IMG/VR virus record: IMGVR_UViG_3300046525_000096 | Location: 1-61,841 of that record | Length of the DNA: 61,841 bases | Source of the DNA: a virus | Reading direction: 5' to 3' (one strand) | Part shown: piece by piece, positions 45,114-54,294 of the stretch | How the letters are laid out: the number at the start of each line of letters is the position of its first letter | Position numbering within the stretch: position 1 is the stretch's first letter | Program-made: the position numbers and the translations under genes | The notes under the pieces: generated by a model | Databases searched by the model: none | Seen by the model: only the letters and a program-made list of their open reading frames with translations | What the model was told of the DNA's origin: nothing

Positions 45114-47336
45114 CTACTGGTCGAGCAGAACTGCTTCCCACGTGGCGTACCGGGCGAGCACATCCGTCCAGGTGGCGTTCTCCGTGAGGGCGTCCTGCCA
45201 GGTGCGCGTGCCGGAGCCTGCGACGCCGACGGTGGTGGGCATGTCGGACTGGGTCAGGGGCAGCGCCCAGGTGCGCCATGGGTCGGACGAGGTTCCGCCG
45301 CCCCGCTCCTCGCTGATGGCGCCGACGCTGACGTACATGTCGTCGACTCCGTGCCCAGGTGCTGCCTGCCATAGCAGGATGACGCCGGTGTCGAGCAGCA
45401 GGTGGAGGGCTTGGCGCTCTTCGTCCGTCTGCGTGTACAGCGCGAGTTCTCCCTCGAGGCCGCCGCGGACGTCCGAGAGGGTGATCGCGTTCCTGCGCCC
45501 GCGCACTCGGTGGGCTGCCTGCTGGATCGGCCTTTGCCACTCCGGACCGCGGGCGACCAACAGCTTGAGACTGCGCTGGGGACTGCCAGGGTCCTTTAGC
45601 CAGGCATAGTTCGGATCGTCGTGGGTGATGGTGGCGATGTCGCTCGTGCGGGACTCGACAGCGGCGCCGACGGACTGCACGATCTCGACGTAGTAGCTGA
45701 CGGGAGTATCGAGTGGTGCTTCGTAGTCCTCGATGATCAGCTGGTCGGTGGCGATCGGGCTGGCGGACAGCAACCCTGCGGGCCCCCGGACGAGGGTGCG
45801 AGTTCCGCCGGAGAGGACTCGCCAGACCGACAGCAGGTAGCCGACGGTCAGTTCCCGCAGGGTCAGCGTGATGCTGGCGGTCTCGTCGTCGGCTGTGGCG
45901 GATATGAGCGGGAGGGCCTGCCAGAGCGCGACCTGGTCGATCCGCATGACCGACGAGGTGGACGTCGCTGCGAGGGACAGCTCAATGGCCGCCTGCGTCG
46001 CGGCCGCCGGGACGGTAAAGCTGCTGGTGAGGGACCACCAGTTGGGGGTGGGGGCCGCTGACGCCCCGCTGCTCGTGAGGCCGAGGTCGACGTTGGTGGC
46101 GCTGTACCAGCGGACCCCGCGGCTGATTGTCCAGCCGCCGGCCGTGACGTTCTCGACCAGCTGGAGCCGGTAGGACAGGCCGCCAGCCGCCCCGACCTGG
46201 AATTTCGCCGACCGTAGGACGCTGGTGGTGGCGGTGGCGGAGGACACGGTGAGGGCATAGGCGCCGTCGATGGCGTAGGTGCCCCACGGGGTGGAGCGGG
46301 CCAGGGTGGCGACACCGCTGGTGACGGTCCAGCCCGCGACGTCGGCTTCGAAACTGGCGTCGGCGTAGGGAACGACGGAGCCCTGCCGGATGACGGGGGC
46401 GGTCGCGATGACGGCGCCGTCGATTCGCATGACCTGGGCTGCCGTGCCAGAGGTGATCCCGACGGCGAGGGTGGCATAGGCCGTGTTGGCGGGCGCGACC
46501 GCGGAGACCCGCTGCTGGTAGTAGCTGGTGCCGGGAGCGGCGAGGTTGGCTCGGGTGGCGGAGAGCTGCGAGTTCGCGGCGTTGTAGAACCGCAGCTCGA
46601 CCCAGGTGGTGCTGCCGGAGGTGGGCGGGTTGAGGTAGCAGTAGCCGACGTACTCGGTGCCTGGCGTCGCAGCCGGGGTCTCGGTGACTTTCGCGGCGGC
46701 GTTGCCGTTCGCGGTGACGGTCAGGGCCAGGACATGCCCGCCCGCGAGGTAGGCATCGACAGGCCACGACACGACCGGGACGGCCCGGGCTATCGAACAG
46801 TTCGTCTCGGCGACCCAGCGCAGGGTGGCGCTCTCGAGGGTCTCCGCGTCAAAGCTGAGCAGGTTGCCGGTGGTGCGTATCGGCAGGCCGAGATAGACGT
46901 TCTCGAAATGGTTCGTCACCCCTGAACCGGCGGGGGTCGCCGATACCAGCACCTGCGCCGTGGCCGCGGTCGCCGGGGCGAGGCCGGCGACCGAGATTCG
47001 GTGCCAGGTCGCCGAGGCTGCGGCCGTGGACAGGGACCAGGTGATGCTGACCTCGCTGCCACCCGAGGTCAGCCACCTGATACCGATCCGCTCCGGGACG
47101 GTCGCCCCGGACGCGTCGGCGAACGCCTGGTATTCCTGCCCCGGGGTGACGGGGTAGGAGGCAGCTGTGCGGGCCTGCATCTCGCCGGATACCGCACTGA
47201 TCAACTTCAGGGTGCCGTCGCCGTTACGGCCGCCAGTGCCCTTGGTGATGACGCAGTTGAACTTGGCCAGCCAGCCCGAGGTGTTCGGGTCGACGGACTC
47301 GGTGACGGCGGACAGGAAATTGCCGGGGATTGCCAT
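45114..47336 (-). CDS. Tail protein with tandem carbohydrate-binding-like domains
   Basis: The 740-residue product has at least three beta-sandwich units recognisable by repeats of the type YPVTPGQEYQAFADASG / ATPGTEYVGYCYLNPP and the closing SLSTAAASATWHRISV / YYQQRVSAVAPANTAYATLAVGI. They resemble CBM4/9-type sugar-binding modules (about 1-145, 160-305, 320-455). The C-terminal part (about 470-740) is a tail-attachment region. The modules may hold the phage to wall glycans. Confidence 0.72.
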   Translation of the reverse strand: MAIPGNFLSAVTESVDPNTSGWLAKFNCVITKGTGGRNGDGTLKLISAVSGEMQARTAASYPVTPGQEYQAFADASGATVPERIGIRWLTSGGSEVSITWSLSTAAASATWHRISVAGLAPATAATAQVLVSATPAGSGVTNHFENVYLGLPIRTTGNLLSFDAETLESATLRWVAETNCSIARAVPVVSWPVDAYLAGGHVLALTVTANGNAAAKVTETPAATPGTEYVGYCYLNPPTSGSTTWVELRFYNAANSQLSATRANLAAPGTSYYQQRVSAVAPANTAYATLAVGITSGTAAQVMRIDGAVIATAPVIRQGSVVPYADASFEADVAGWTVTSGVATLARSTPWGTYAIDGAYALTVSSATATTSVLRSAKFQVGAAGGLSYRLQLVENVTAGGWTISRGVRWYSATNVDLGLTSSGASAAPTPNWWSLTSSFTVPAAATQAAIELSLAATSTSSVMRIDQVALWQALPLISATADDETASITLTLRELTVGYLLSVWRVLSGGTRTLVRGPAGLLSASPIATDQLIIEDYEAPLDTPVSYYVEIVQSVGAAVESRTSDIATITHDDPNYAWLKDPGSPQRSLKLLVARGPEWQRPIQQAAHRVRGRRNAITLSDVRGGLEGELALYTQTDEERQALHLLLDTGVILLWQAAPGHGVDDMYVSVGAISEERGGGTSSDPWRTWALPLTQSDMPTTVGVAGSGTRTWQDALTENATWTDVLARYATWEAVLLDQ

Positions 47337-47339
47337 GCT

Positions 47340-50300
47340 TTACCCCTTCCGTCCGGCTCGCACGGTGTTCAGTAGCTGACGAGTCCCGGCGGTAACGCGA
47401 CTGTCCGCACGGTCGTCGATGTAGGCATGGAATGCCTGGCCCTCCACGACGAGTACGAGCTGGTCGCCGGGCCCAAGACCTGAAGGCCCGTTCGGACTGG
47501 CGGCCAGCCGCATCAGGCCGTTGGCCTGCTGTGTCGTGAATACAGGCTCGGGCCGCCCGGTGCCGTTGTAGGCGAGGTTCATCCCGGGCTGGAGGAAGCC
47601 GCCAGAGTCGAATTTCCCGAGGGCTGGAGCGAATCCGTACCAGTCCTGGAAGAGGCTGTTGTTGTAGCCGCGGGCTCGGCCGCCAACGACGACGCCTTCG
47701 CCGCCCCGGGACTCGACGTTCATGCCGGCCAGGGTGCCGGCGGTGTGACCGACCCCGTTGTTCGTGATGCCGACCATGAACGGGCTACGCAGGTTGCGGC
47801 GCCACCCGGCTGGGGCCGTGTCCCCCTGGAAGCTGAAGGTCGACCACAGGCGCCCCAGCGGGGACTGGCCCAGGATCACCTTCTGGATTCCGGACATGAA
47901 ACCGGAGCAGTCCCAGCTGGGGTCGCCCGCGCCACCCCACTGGTAAGGCTTGCCGGCCTGGGACCGGGCGAAACCCATGGCCGCGGCCACGGATCCGCTG
48001 GCCGAGCCGCCGATGATGTTCTCTGCGGCGGCCACGACTTTGTCCTTCAGCGCCTTCAGCATCTTGATCGGGAACTGGCTCAGGGCCTGGGCCCATGTCG
48101 AAGCGGATAGACCCTCCTTGACCTTGTCCTTGATGAACTGAGTTGCCGCGTCCCACGCCTTGCTGGGGCTCGTCATGAACTCGATGCCGTCCATGACGGC
48201 GCCGCCGATCTGCCTCGCCTTGCCGGAGAGCCAGTCGACAACGCCTCCGTCTGCGAAACGCGGGAGTCCGACAGCTCCGCCCTTGGCAAAGGCGGATCCG
48301 CCGCGGATGGCCTGGGCGCGAAGCTGCTCGACCGCGCTGTGGCCGCCTGCGCCCTGCACCTCGCGCGCCGTCCACACGTGCTCGCCGTTACTGAGAAGAG
48401 CGGGAATGGAATCCGATGTTGCCGTCCCAGCACCGAATACGCTGCCGCCGCTGGCGAACGTCAGCGGGTTCAGCTTTCCAGCGCCGGTGAATTCGGCGAT
48501 CGTGTTCCAGACCTTGCGGATTCCATTGTTATAGACGGTGTCGACCACGAACTGGACGGGCTTGCGCGTGATTTCACGCAGCCTGTCCCAGATCAATCCG
48601 ATGGCGGTGATGCCGGTGCTGAAACTGTCCTTGACGTTCTCCACGCCCCGCTTGAGCAGGTCGAAGATCGGGCGGATGCCGATGTTCCAGGCGTTCGCGA
48701 TGATGTTCTTGATGCCCTCCCAGACGGGTTTGATCGTGTCGTCCCAGAACCTCATGAACTGCGGAGCCAGGACGTTCTTGACGTAAGCGGCCAACACGTC
48801 GAAGACCAGCTTGATCTGCTGCCATTTCTCGGCGATGATCCCGGCAATGTAGTTCCAGACGGGCTTGATGATGTTGGCCCACAGCCACGAAAAGACTGCC
48901 CCGACTCCCCTGACGATCACCATGATGTTGTCGAAGGCGGGCTTGATCGCGACGTCCCACAGCCACACCGCGAGCGCAGCAATCAGGTTGAAGGCCGGCT
49001 TGATCGCCGTATCCCACAGCCACATTGCAATCGCGCCCAGGATCTTAAACAAGATGACCAGGGGGGCGATCAGCATGGTGGCCAGGACGGTGAAGAGGAT
49101 CTTCGCGGCGCCCCAGATGAACGTGAAGGCCGGGCTGATCGCGTTGGTCCATAGCCACATCGCCACGCGGCCCACGAACTGCAGGGCAGACCAGATGCCC
49201 GCCAGGATTGGCTGGAGGATCGACCAGGCGTAAGCCGCTCCGGTCTTGATCCCCTCCCAGGCAGCAATGACCGCCTCGCGGAACCATGTCCAGTGCTTAA
49301 AAGCGTAGATGACTGCGGCAACCAGGGCCACGATCCCGATTATGATCAAGGTAATCGGGTTGGCGGACATGGCCGCGTTCAGGATGATCATGGATAGTGT
49401 CCACAGCTTCGTGGCCACCCAGACCCCATACAGCAACTGGATCAGCCACGGCAGGGTGTTCGCGATGGACCCGATGACGCTGAAGATGGCGCCCAGAGTC
49501 GCCAGAACCGGACCCGACAGCGGCGAGGCGGCCCGCGAAACTTCAAAGAGCCCAGAAGCAATCTTCCCGATGGACTCCGCAAGGATCGGCGCCATCTGGG
49601 CGGAGTAGGACAGGAACTGCTCGAACTTGTCGGAGCCCTTCAGGCCGGTTGCCCATGACGCCCACCGACCGGTGATCGTCTGCATGCGCTCCGAGATGGA
49701 GTCCATGTGCGGAAGGAATGCGTCGATGATCCCGCCGAACGTCTTGAATACGTTCCCGAAGGCGACGCCCAGCCCGACCGTCGCCGGCAGGACCGACTTG
49801 GCGAGGTCATCACGGAAGGACTGCCACCACGGCGACTTGAAGCCAGCTGAGACCTTGTCCTGCAAGATTCCGATCGCCTTGGCCGCGTTCAGGACGAAGG
49901 GGGTCAGCCCCGGCAGGCTGTTCTTGATTCCCTCCAGCGCCCGGGTGAACAGCGGCATCACCGCAGGCTGCAGCGACTCCGACCAGGCCTTGAACGCGGT
50001 CCGCAGAGACTGGAAGGCGTCGAACGTGCCGCGCGCCGACGGGGTCAGCTTGGCCAAGGCTGCCTGGTACTTAGACTGCGCGAGGGCAGCCTGATCCACA
50101 CCCCCGGCCGCCGAGGCGGATGCGGAGGCGATCTGGCGCTGGGCGGATGCGATGGAGTCGGCGGCCTGAGCGGATACGCGAGCGACGTTCTCCTGCGCTC
50201 TGGACACTCCAGCCTGCGCGTCGGCGACACCGCGGGCGCGGTCCGCGACGGTCTGCTGAGACTGGGCCAGCCGATCCTGGGCCTGCTTGACGACGGCGGT

Positions 50301-51662
50301 TCCCTCGACGCCGGTCTTGGCGGCGCCGGCCTGCTCTTCGGAAAGCCTGCGGGTCTCGGTCGTCTGTTCCTTCAGTCGCTGGGTGGCCTGCTCGACCGCG
50401 AGGACCGCACGCTGCTTCTCCAGCGTGGTCGCCTTGGGGTCTGCTTCAACCTCCCTGCGTCGCTGCTCGGCCTCCGCCAGGGAGAGCTCAGCCTCCCGAA
50501 CGGACAGCTGGGCGTCCGCGTACCGATTGGAGAGATCTTCGAGCTGGCGGGCAGCGTCCTTGCGGGCCTGCACGAGATCCTGCTGGGCCTGAGTCGAGGC
50601 CTTCTGCGCGTCTGCAAGCTGCCGCTCCGCGTCGGAGACGCCGCGGGCGGCCTGACGCACCTGGTCGCGAGCGGACGCTATCTGCGAGGCGGCATTGCGC
50701 TCGGCAGACGCCAGGGCCTGCTGCGCGCCCGCCATCTGCAGGGCCCTCGACGCCGCCTGCGCTCCGGCCTGCGCGCCCCGGTCGGATGCCGATGCTGCGG
50801 CGTCCTGGGCGGCCTTCTGCGCCTGAAGGGCGCCTGCGATGCCAATGAATGCTGGTGCGGCGACCGCCGCAAGTGCGCCGACACCCGCCGCCGAGGCGAC
50901 CGCAGCGGACCCGATTGCCCCAACGCCTGCCGCGAGCACCGGGATCGCAGGAAGAGCCGCAAGGCCTCCAATAGCCACCGTCAGCTGAAGTACAGCGGAC
51001 AACGCGCCGGAAGTGTCGACGTCGATCCTGGCGCGCCTGCCATCCACAGCGTCGATCTCGGCGTGCACCAGCGCCAGTTGAGCACGCGCGGCAGCAGTGT
51101 CCGCGCGCACCTGGACGTTGGGGTGCTCAGCGCCGAGACGGCGCAGCTCAGCCTCGATGAGGCGAATCTCCGCCCGGGCGGCGCCCGCATCGATGTCGAT
51201 GCCAATGCGTTTGCCTGCCAGGGTCTCCATGCGCACGCGCAGCGCCTGAAGGTCGGAATCGGCCTCGGATGTGCTGGCGTCGATCCGGATCTTCGGAAGC
51301 GACCGGAAAGCCGCCTCGAGCTTGAGCTTGAGGGAGCGGCTGAACGCCCCACCGGTCTCCTCTCCCTCCCGCGCGGCAGACGCGCGGGCTTCCCGCCCAC
51401 CCTGGACGATGCCGGCCCGCAGCGCCCCGCGGATCTCGGCTGTGATGCGTGATGCGATCTGGCGGCCGATCTCCTGGCCGATGGACAGGCCGACCGCCCC
51501 AACCTCGCGCTGCATGGCAGGGCCGAAGCTGCGGCCAGCAGCCTCGCCGGCATCCTCGCCCGCCCGGGTTGCCGCAGGTACCAGCGTGGCCCGCAGCCGT
51601 GCGTAGATGCCGGAGGTGTTCGGGATGACGTCGACCTCGACCGAACCGACGGTAATCGCCAC
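47340..51662 (-). CDS. Tape measure protein with NlpC/P60 domain
   Basis: The 1440-residue protein has a long coiled-coil N-third (about 280-560), a central hydrophobic region with repeated WLW and WDxAIKPAF motifs (about 780-960), and a peptidase-like domain near 1225-1330. In that domain YQWGGAGDPSWDCSGF supplies the cysteine (about residue 1250) and GVGHTAG the histidine of an NlpC/P60 fold. Length sets tail length (about 200 nm by the usual rule). The enzyme domain would locally open peptidoglycan during DNA entry. Confidence 0.9.
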   Translation of the reverse strand: MAITVGSVEVDVIPNTSGIYARLRATLVPAATRAGEDAGEAAGRSFGPAMQREVGAVGLSIGQEIGRQIASRITAEIRGALRAGIVQGGREARASAAREGEETGGAFSRSLKLKLEAAFRSLPKIRIDASTSEADSDLQALRVRMETLAGKRIGIDIDAGAARAEIRLIEAELRRLGAEHPNVQVRADTAAARAQLALVHAEIDAVDGRRARIDVDTSGALSAVLQLTVAIGGLAALPAIPVLAAGVGAIGSAAVASAAGVGALAAVAAPAFIGIAGALQAQKAAQDAAASASDRGAQAGAQAASRALQMAGAQQALASAERNAASQIASARDQVRQAARGVSDAERQLADAQKASTQAQQDLVQARKDAARQLEDLSNRYADAQLSVREAELSLAEAEQRRREVEADPKATTLEKQRAVLAVEQATQRLKEQTTETRRLSEEQAGAAKTGVEGTAVVKQAQDRLAQSQQTVADRARGVADAQAGVSRAQENVARVSAQAADSIASAQRQIASASASAAGGVDQAALAQSKYQAALAKLTPSARGTFDAFQSLRTAFKAWSESLQPAVMPLFTRALEGIKNSLPGLTPFVLNAAKAIGILQDKVSAGFKSPWWQSFRDDLAKSVLPATVGLGVAFGNVFKTFGGIIDAFLPHMDSISERMQTITGRWASWATGLKGSDKFEQFLSYSAQMAPILAESIGKIASGLFEVSRAASPLSGPVLATLGAIFSVIGSIANTLPWLIQLLYGVWVATKLWTLSMIILNAAMSANPITLIIIGIVALVAAVIYAFKHWTWFREAVIAAWEGIKTGAAYAWSILQPILAGIWSALQFVGRVAMWLWTNAISPAFTFIWGAAKILFTVLATMLIAPLVILFKILGAIAMWLWDTAIKPAFNLIAALAVWLWDVAIKPAFDNIMVIVRGVGAVFSWLWANIIKPVWNYIAGIIAEKWQQIKLVFDVLAAYVKNVLAPQFMRFWDDTIKPVWEGIKNIIANAWNIGIRPIFDLLKRGVENVKDSFSTGITAIGLIWDRLREITRKPVQFVVDTVYNNGIRKVWNTIAEFTGAGKLNPLTFASGGSVFGAGTATSDSIPALLSNGEHVWTAREVQGAGGHSAVEQLRAQAIRGGSAFAKGGAVGLPRFADGGVVDWLSGKARQIGGAVMDGIEFMTSPSKAWDAATQFIKDKVKEGLSASTWAQALSQFPIKMLKALKDKVVAAAENIIGGSASGSVAAAMGFARSQAGKPYQWGGAGDPSWDCSGFMSGIQKVILGQSPLGRLWSTFSFQGDTAPAGWRRNLRSPFMVGITNNGVGHTAGTLAGMNVESRGGEGVVVGGRARGYNNSLFQDWYGFAPALGKFDSGGFLQPGMNLAYNGTGRPEPVFTTQQANGLMRLAASPNGPSGLGPGDQLVLVVEGQAFHAYIDDRADSRVTAGTRQLLNTVRAGRKG

Positions 51663-51681
51663 GAGAGCCTCCTCTCGCGCG

Positions 51682-52430
51682 TCAGGCCGCGCCTCCGTTG
51701 ATCAGTTCGAACAGCTTGGTCGCGCCGGTATCCGTAAGTACGGGCTTGACCCGACGCCGCCGCGCCCCGGGCCGCGGAATGGGCTCAGGCGGGGGCGGCC
51801 GCCTGCTCTTGCTGTCGGTGTTCGCGCAGATCAGTACGTACTCAACACGCCGCAGCGCGTCGATAGCTGACGCCAGGAGCAGTTCTGTCTGGGACCAGCG
51901 CGCCTTCTCCGGCTCCCCTGTGTCCGCCTGCTTGTCCAGGTCTTCCTCAGACAGGGCCGCGCGCAGAGCCGTCATCGTGGCCGACTCGGGCGGCAGCCCC
52001 TGAATGAGAACCCGCAACCGTCGGGAGGTCATCTCCCCGCGATGGTAGGCATCGAGCTGGTCGGCATCGCGCGGGTAGTGGTGCGCCAGGTCGGCCTCTA
52101 GCGCTTCCGCGTGCGCCTCGGCGACCGACTGGGTCCACTCGACTTTCCCACCGACTCGCCGGAAGCCTCGCCAGCGGCGTTCACGAACTCTCCGACCTGG
52201 TCGTTCGTCGGGTCGAGGTCGAGATACAGGTCGTAGGAGTCCGGGCTGAGCACCTGGTCCATGAAACTGTCGAGATCTCCCTCGCGCAGCATGCGCATGG
52301 CGCTCTGCCGCCACGCGCCGGAGGGCACGATCTCCAGGGTCTTCCCGCAGAGTTCGGCAGTGACGTAGTGCCCGGCGGCTTCTGTCTCCTGGGCCTCGGC
52401 GGGGGTGACGATGTCGGAGGTTTCGGTCAC
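51682..52430 (-). CDS. Tail-assembly chaperone GT fusion by -1 frameshift
   Basis: Translation from ATG 52430 slips back one base at GGGAAAG (52143-52149 on the window) and continues in the frame that ends at 51682, giving about 248 residues. Zero-frame codons are GTG-GGA-AAG; after slippage GGG-AAA-GTC reads GKVEWTQSV.., and the rest is helical with an Ala/Arg-rich end. In lambda-like phages gpGT bridges tape measure and tail tube during assembly. Position between tail tube and tape measure fits exactly. Confidence 0.82.
52098..52430 (-). CDS. Tail-assembly chaperone G (zero frame)
   Basis: The 110-residue zero-frame product begins MTETSDIVTPAEAQETEAAG and has the conserved-looking SGAWRQSAMRMLREGDLDSFMDQVL core. 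It is the short partner of the frameshift product and would be the more abundant form. The tail KSSGPSRSPRRTRKR after the slip site is read only without frameshifting. Confidence 0.8.
   Translation of the reverse strand: MTETSDIVTPAEAQETEAAGHYVTAELCGKTLEIVPSGAWRQSAMRMLREGDLDSFMDQVLSPDSYDLYLDLDPTNDQVGEFVNAAGEASGESVGKSSGPSRSPRRTRKR
52143..52149 (-). promoter_or_regulatory. Programmed -1 slippery site GGGAAAG
   Basis: The minus-strand heptamer G-GGA-AAG matches the X-XXY-YYZ rule in the zero frame of the chaperone and equals the site used by phage lambda for G/GT. The long open frame after it has no start of its own that would leave room for independent translation. Confidence 0.85.
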
Positions 52431-52471
52431 GGCGCGGTCCTTTCGTGGGGGCGCGGTCGCGGAATGGTGCA

Positions 52472-52513
52472 GGCGGGCGAGCCGGGACCGCGCCAGGTAT
52501 CGGCTCGCCCGCC
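52472..52513 (-). terminator. Perfect 12-bp hairpin after the tail-tube gene
   Basis: GGCGGGCGAGCC and GGCTCGCCCGCC flank an 18-base loop. It lies just after the major tail protein stop, where a partial terminator would let the tail tube be made in excess of the chaperones. Confidence 0.65.
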
Positions 52514-52526
52514 CGTATGGGGGGGG

Positions 52527-53111
52527 TCAGGACCCGGTGTAGGCGGGCGTGACCGGGACCATGTCCGCGTGATACACCGTGTTGCCGGCGGCGTCCGGGT
52601 AGGCGGTGATCGTCCACTCGAAGCCGGCCATCTCGTCCTGCTTGTGAGTGACGTCGCTGCGGTCGCTGACCTCACCCTCGGGGACGTAGAAGCCGCGCGC
52701 GGTGTCACCGTCGAAGATCGCAAACCAGAAGGCCCGACGGTCCGGGACAGGGCTCGCGGTCTCGGCGAAGGAAGTCAGGCCGGAAACGGGTGCGAGCTCT
52801 GCGACCGGGATCCGGTACTGCAGCGACTGCACGGTCGTCCGGCTGGTTTCCCAGGCGGTCAGCTTGAACGTCCTCAGCGACTTCGTGATCTGGGTACGAA
52901 TCGGGGACGTCAGGCCCCACGGCGTGAACTCCTGGGAGTCCTCGTCGAAGCCCTGTACGAGGCCGTCGTCGGAGATGCAGCCGAGGGGCTGCCAGGGTGC
53001 GGCCGGCTGGGTCAGCGGGGTTGCGGGGGCGGCGGTGCCGAGGTCGGCGACCCATCCGCCGCCGTTGGCGCCGATCTGGGTCAGGTCCGCTGCGCGGGTG
53101 ATGTTGACCAT
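52527..53111 (-). CDS. Major tail (tube) protein
   Basis: The 194-residue product MVNITRAADLTQIGANGGGW.. has the strand-rich pattern of phage tail-tube proteins (FKLTAWETSRTTVQSLQYR, FWFAIFDGDTARGFYVPEGEVS, FEWTITAYPD). Position between the tail terminator and chaperones, and flanking hairpins, support the call. Confidence 0.8.
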   Translation of the reverse strand: MVNITRAADLTQIGANGGGWVADLGTAAPATPLTQPAAPWQPLGCISDDGLVQGFDEDSQEFTPWGLTSPIRTQITKSLRTFKLTAWETSRTTVQSLQYRIPVAELAPVSGLTSFAETASPVPDRRAFWFAIFDGDTARGFYVPEGEVSDRSDVTHKQDEMAGFEWTITAYPDAAGNTVYHADMVPVTPAYTGS

Positions 53112-53134
53112 GGTGTGGGTCTCCTACATGCGAA

Positions 53135-53156
53135 GACCCCGCCAGCGGACGGGGTC
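53135..53156 (-). terminator. Hairpin upstream of the tail-tube gene
   Basis: GACCCCG and CGGGGTC pair around eight bases, with TCTTCG following on the minus strand. It may process or attenuate the late transcript between connectors and tail tube. Confidence 0.5.
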
Positions 53157-53185
53157 GGGACAGGGCCGGCGCGGTCCTGGACCGG

Positions 53186-53587
53186 TCAGGAGACCGGGTG
53201 ACTGTAGATCTGATAGGTGGCCCCGACACGGCGGAGCCCGGTGTTCTCGTAGGGGCGGGCTCCCGGGGCGGCAACGGTCTGCACGCGGCCGACGACCGCG
53301 CCTCCCGTCGTGGACCCAGGCAGCTGAGTGAGCAACAGCCCGCGAATCTGAAGAGACAGAACGACAGCTGCGCCGCGAGTGGCCGCGTACACGTCGACAT
53401 CGACGAGAGCCTGGTCAAGCCGGAAGCCGTCGTCGCCACCGGCCGCGATGCGCCCGACCTGGACTGTCGGCAGCTCGTCGAGCAAGGCGTTGTCGAGCTC
53501 ATCCCGGACAACGACGCCGCTACCGAGCCGAGCCTGCACCCACTGGATGACCAGCAGTTCCACGTCCACGGATCCCACGGCGGCCAT
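53186..53587 (-). CDS. Tail terminator/completion protein
   Basis: The 133-residue product is beta-rich, with VELLVIQWVQARLG at the start and ALVDVDVYAATRGAAVVLSLQIRGLLL in the middle, the pattern of gpU-like tail terminators. It caps the tail tube and joins it to the head. Confidence 0.68.
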   Translation of the reverse strand: MAAVGSVDVELLVIQWVQARLGSGVVVRDELDNALLDELPTVQVGRIAAGGDDGFRLDQALVDVDVYAATRGAAVVLSLQIRGLLLTQLPGSTTGGAVVGRVQTVAAPGARPYENTGLRRVGATYQIYSHPVS

Positions 53588-53922
53588 CAGCGGCCTCCGA
53601 TGGTAGCCGCGCGCAGCAGCACGTGGTGGGCGTGGACCTTCTCGGTGCCGTACTCCACCCAGCGGGCATAGTAGGCCGAGTTCCCGACCACGCCGACCGG
53701 ACGCTTCTTGCCCGACCTGCCGACGGCCTTGCGTTCGACCTTCGCGTACCAGGATGCCTTGTACACGCCGGGGTGCGGGTCGCCGGGGCCGCCTACGGGA
53801 GAGACGCTCTCGGCGACCGCTTTGATGACCTCAGCACGGCGCTGCATCTCGGAGGCGATCATAGGTGAGTTGAGGAGCTGTCCGACGCCTCGGGTGGACA
53901 TCTTGAAGCGGGCCGCAGCCAT
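53587..53922 (-). CDS. HK97 gp10-like head-tail joining protein
   Basis: From ATG 53922, with AGGAG, the 111-residue product has the HK97 gp10 end GNSAYYARWVEYGTEKVHAHHVLLRAA and a basic centre. It is part of the head-tail neck. Confidence 0.75.
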   Translation of the reverse strand: MAAARFKMSTRGVGQLLNSPMIASEMQRRAEVIKAVAESVSPVGGPGDPHPGVYKASWYAKVERKAVGRSGKKRPVGVVGNSAYYARWVEYGTEKVHAHHVLLRAATIGGR

Positions 53923-53931
53923 GATCAACTC

Positions 53932-54294
53932 CTATCCGGTGACGCGGTCGGCGGCGAATTGAACCGGTCCGGCCAGGCCCGTGTAGGGGCTTCGGCCCCA
54001 ATCGCCGGGCTGGCCGGTGACCTCGCAGACTTCCCCGCGAATCCGGACCCGGTCCGTGGTGATGACGTCGGCTCCAGGCGGCGCGTAGACCGTCCAGCCG
54101 ACGATGACCGTGTCCCTGGCCTGCTGCTGCTCCCCGCCCACGGCCGCGGATTCCTGCCTCGGGGCGACGACGCAGCCCACAATCGCCGTCTCGACCACCG
54201 TGCCGGGAATCGGCTGGCCGCGCGGGTCTCGACCGGGTGACGGTCCCCGGCGCAGCCGGACCACGGTCTCGCCGTAGGGGTAGGGGGCGGGCAT
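53932..54294 (-). CDS. Head-tail stopper-like protein
   Basis: ATG 54294 lies in a TGATG overlap. The 120-residue product is an SH3-like beta barrel (VIVGWTVYAPPGADVITTDRVRIRGEVCEVTGQPGDW) typical of head-closure proteins. It plugs the portal channel after packaging. Confidence 0.7.
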   Translation of the reverse strand: MPAPYPYGETVVRLRRGPSPGRDPRGQPIPGTVVETAIVGCVVAPRQESAAVGGEQQQARDTVIVGWTVYAPPGADVITTDRVRIRGEVCEVTGQPGDWGRSPYTGLAGPVQFAADRVTG

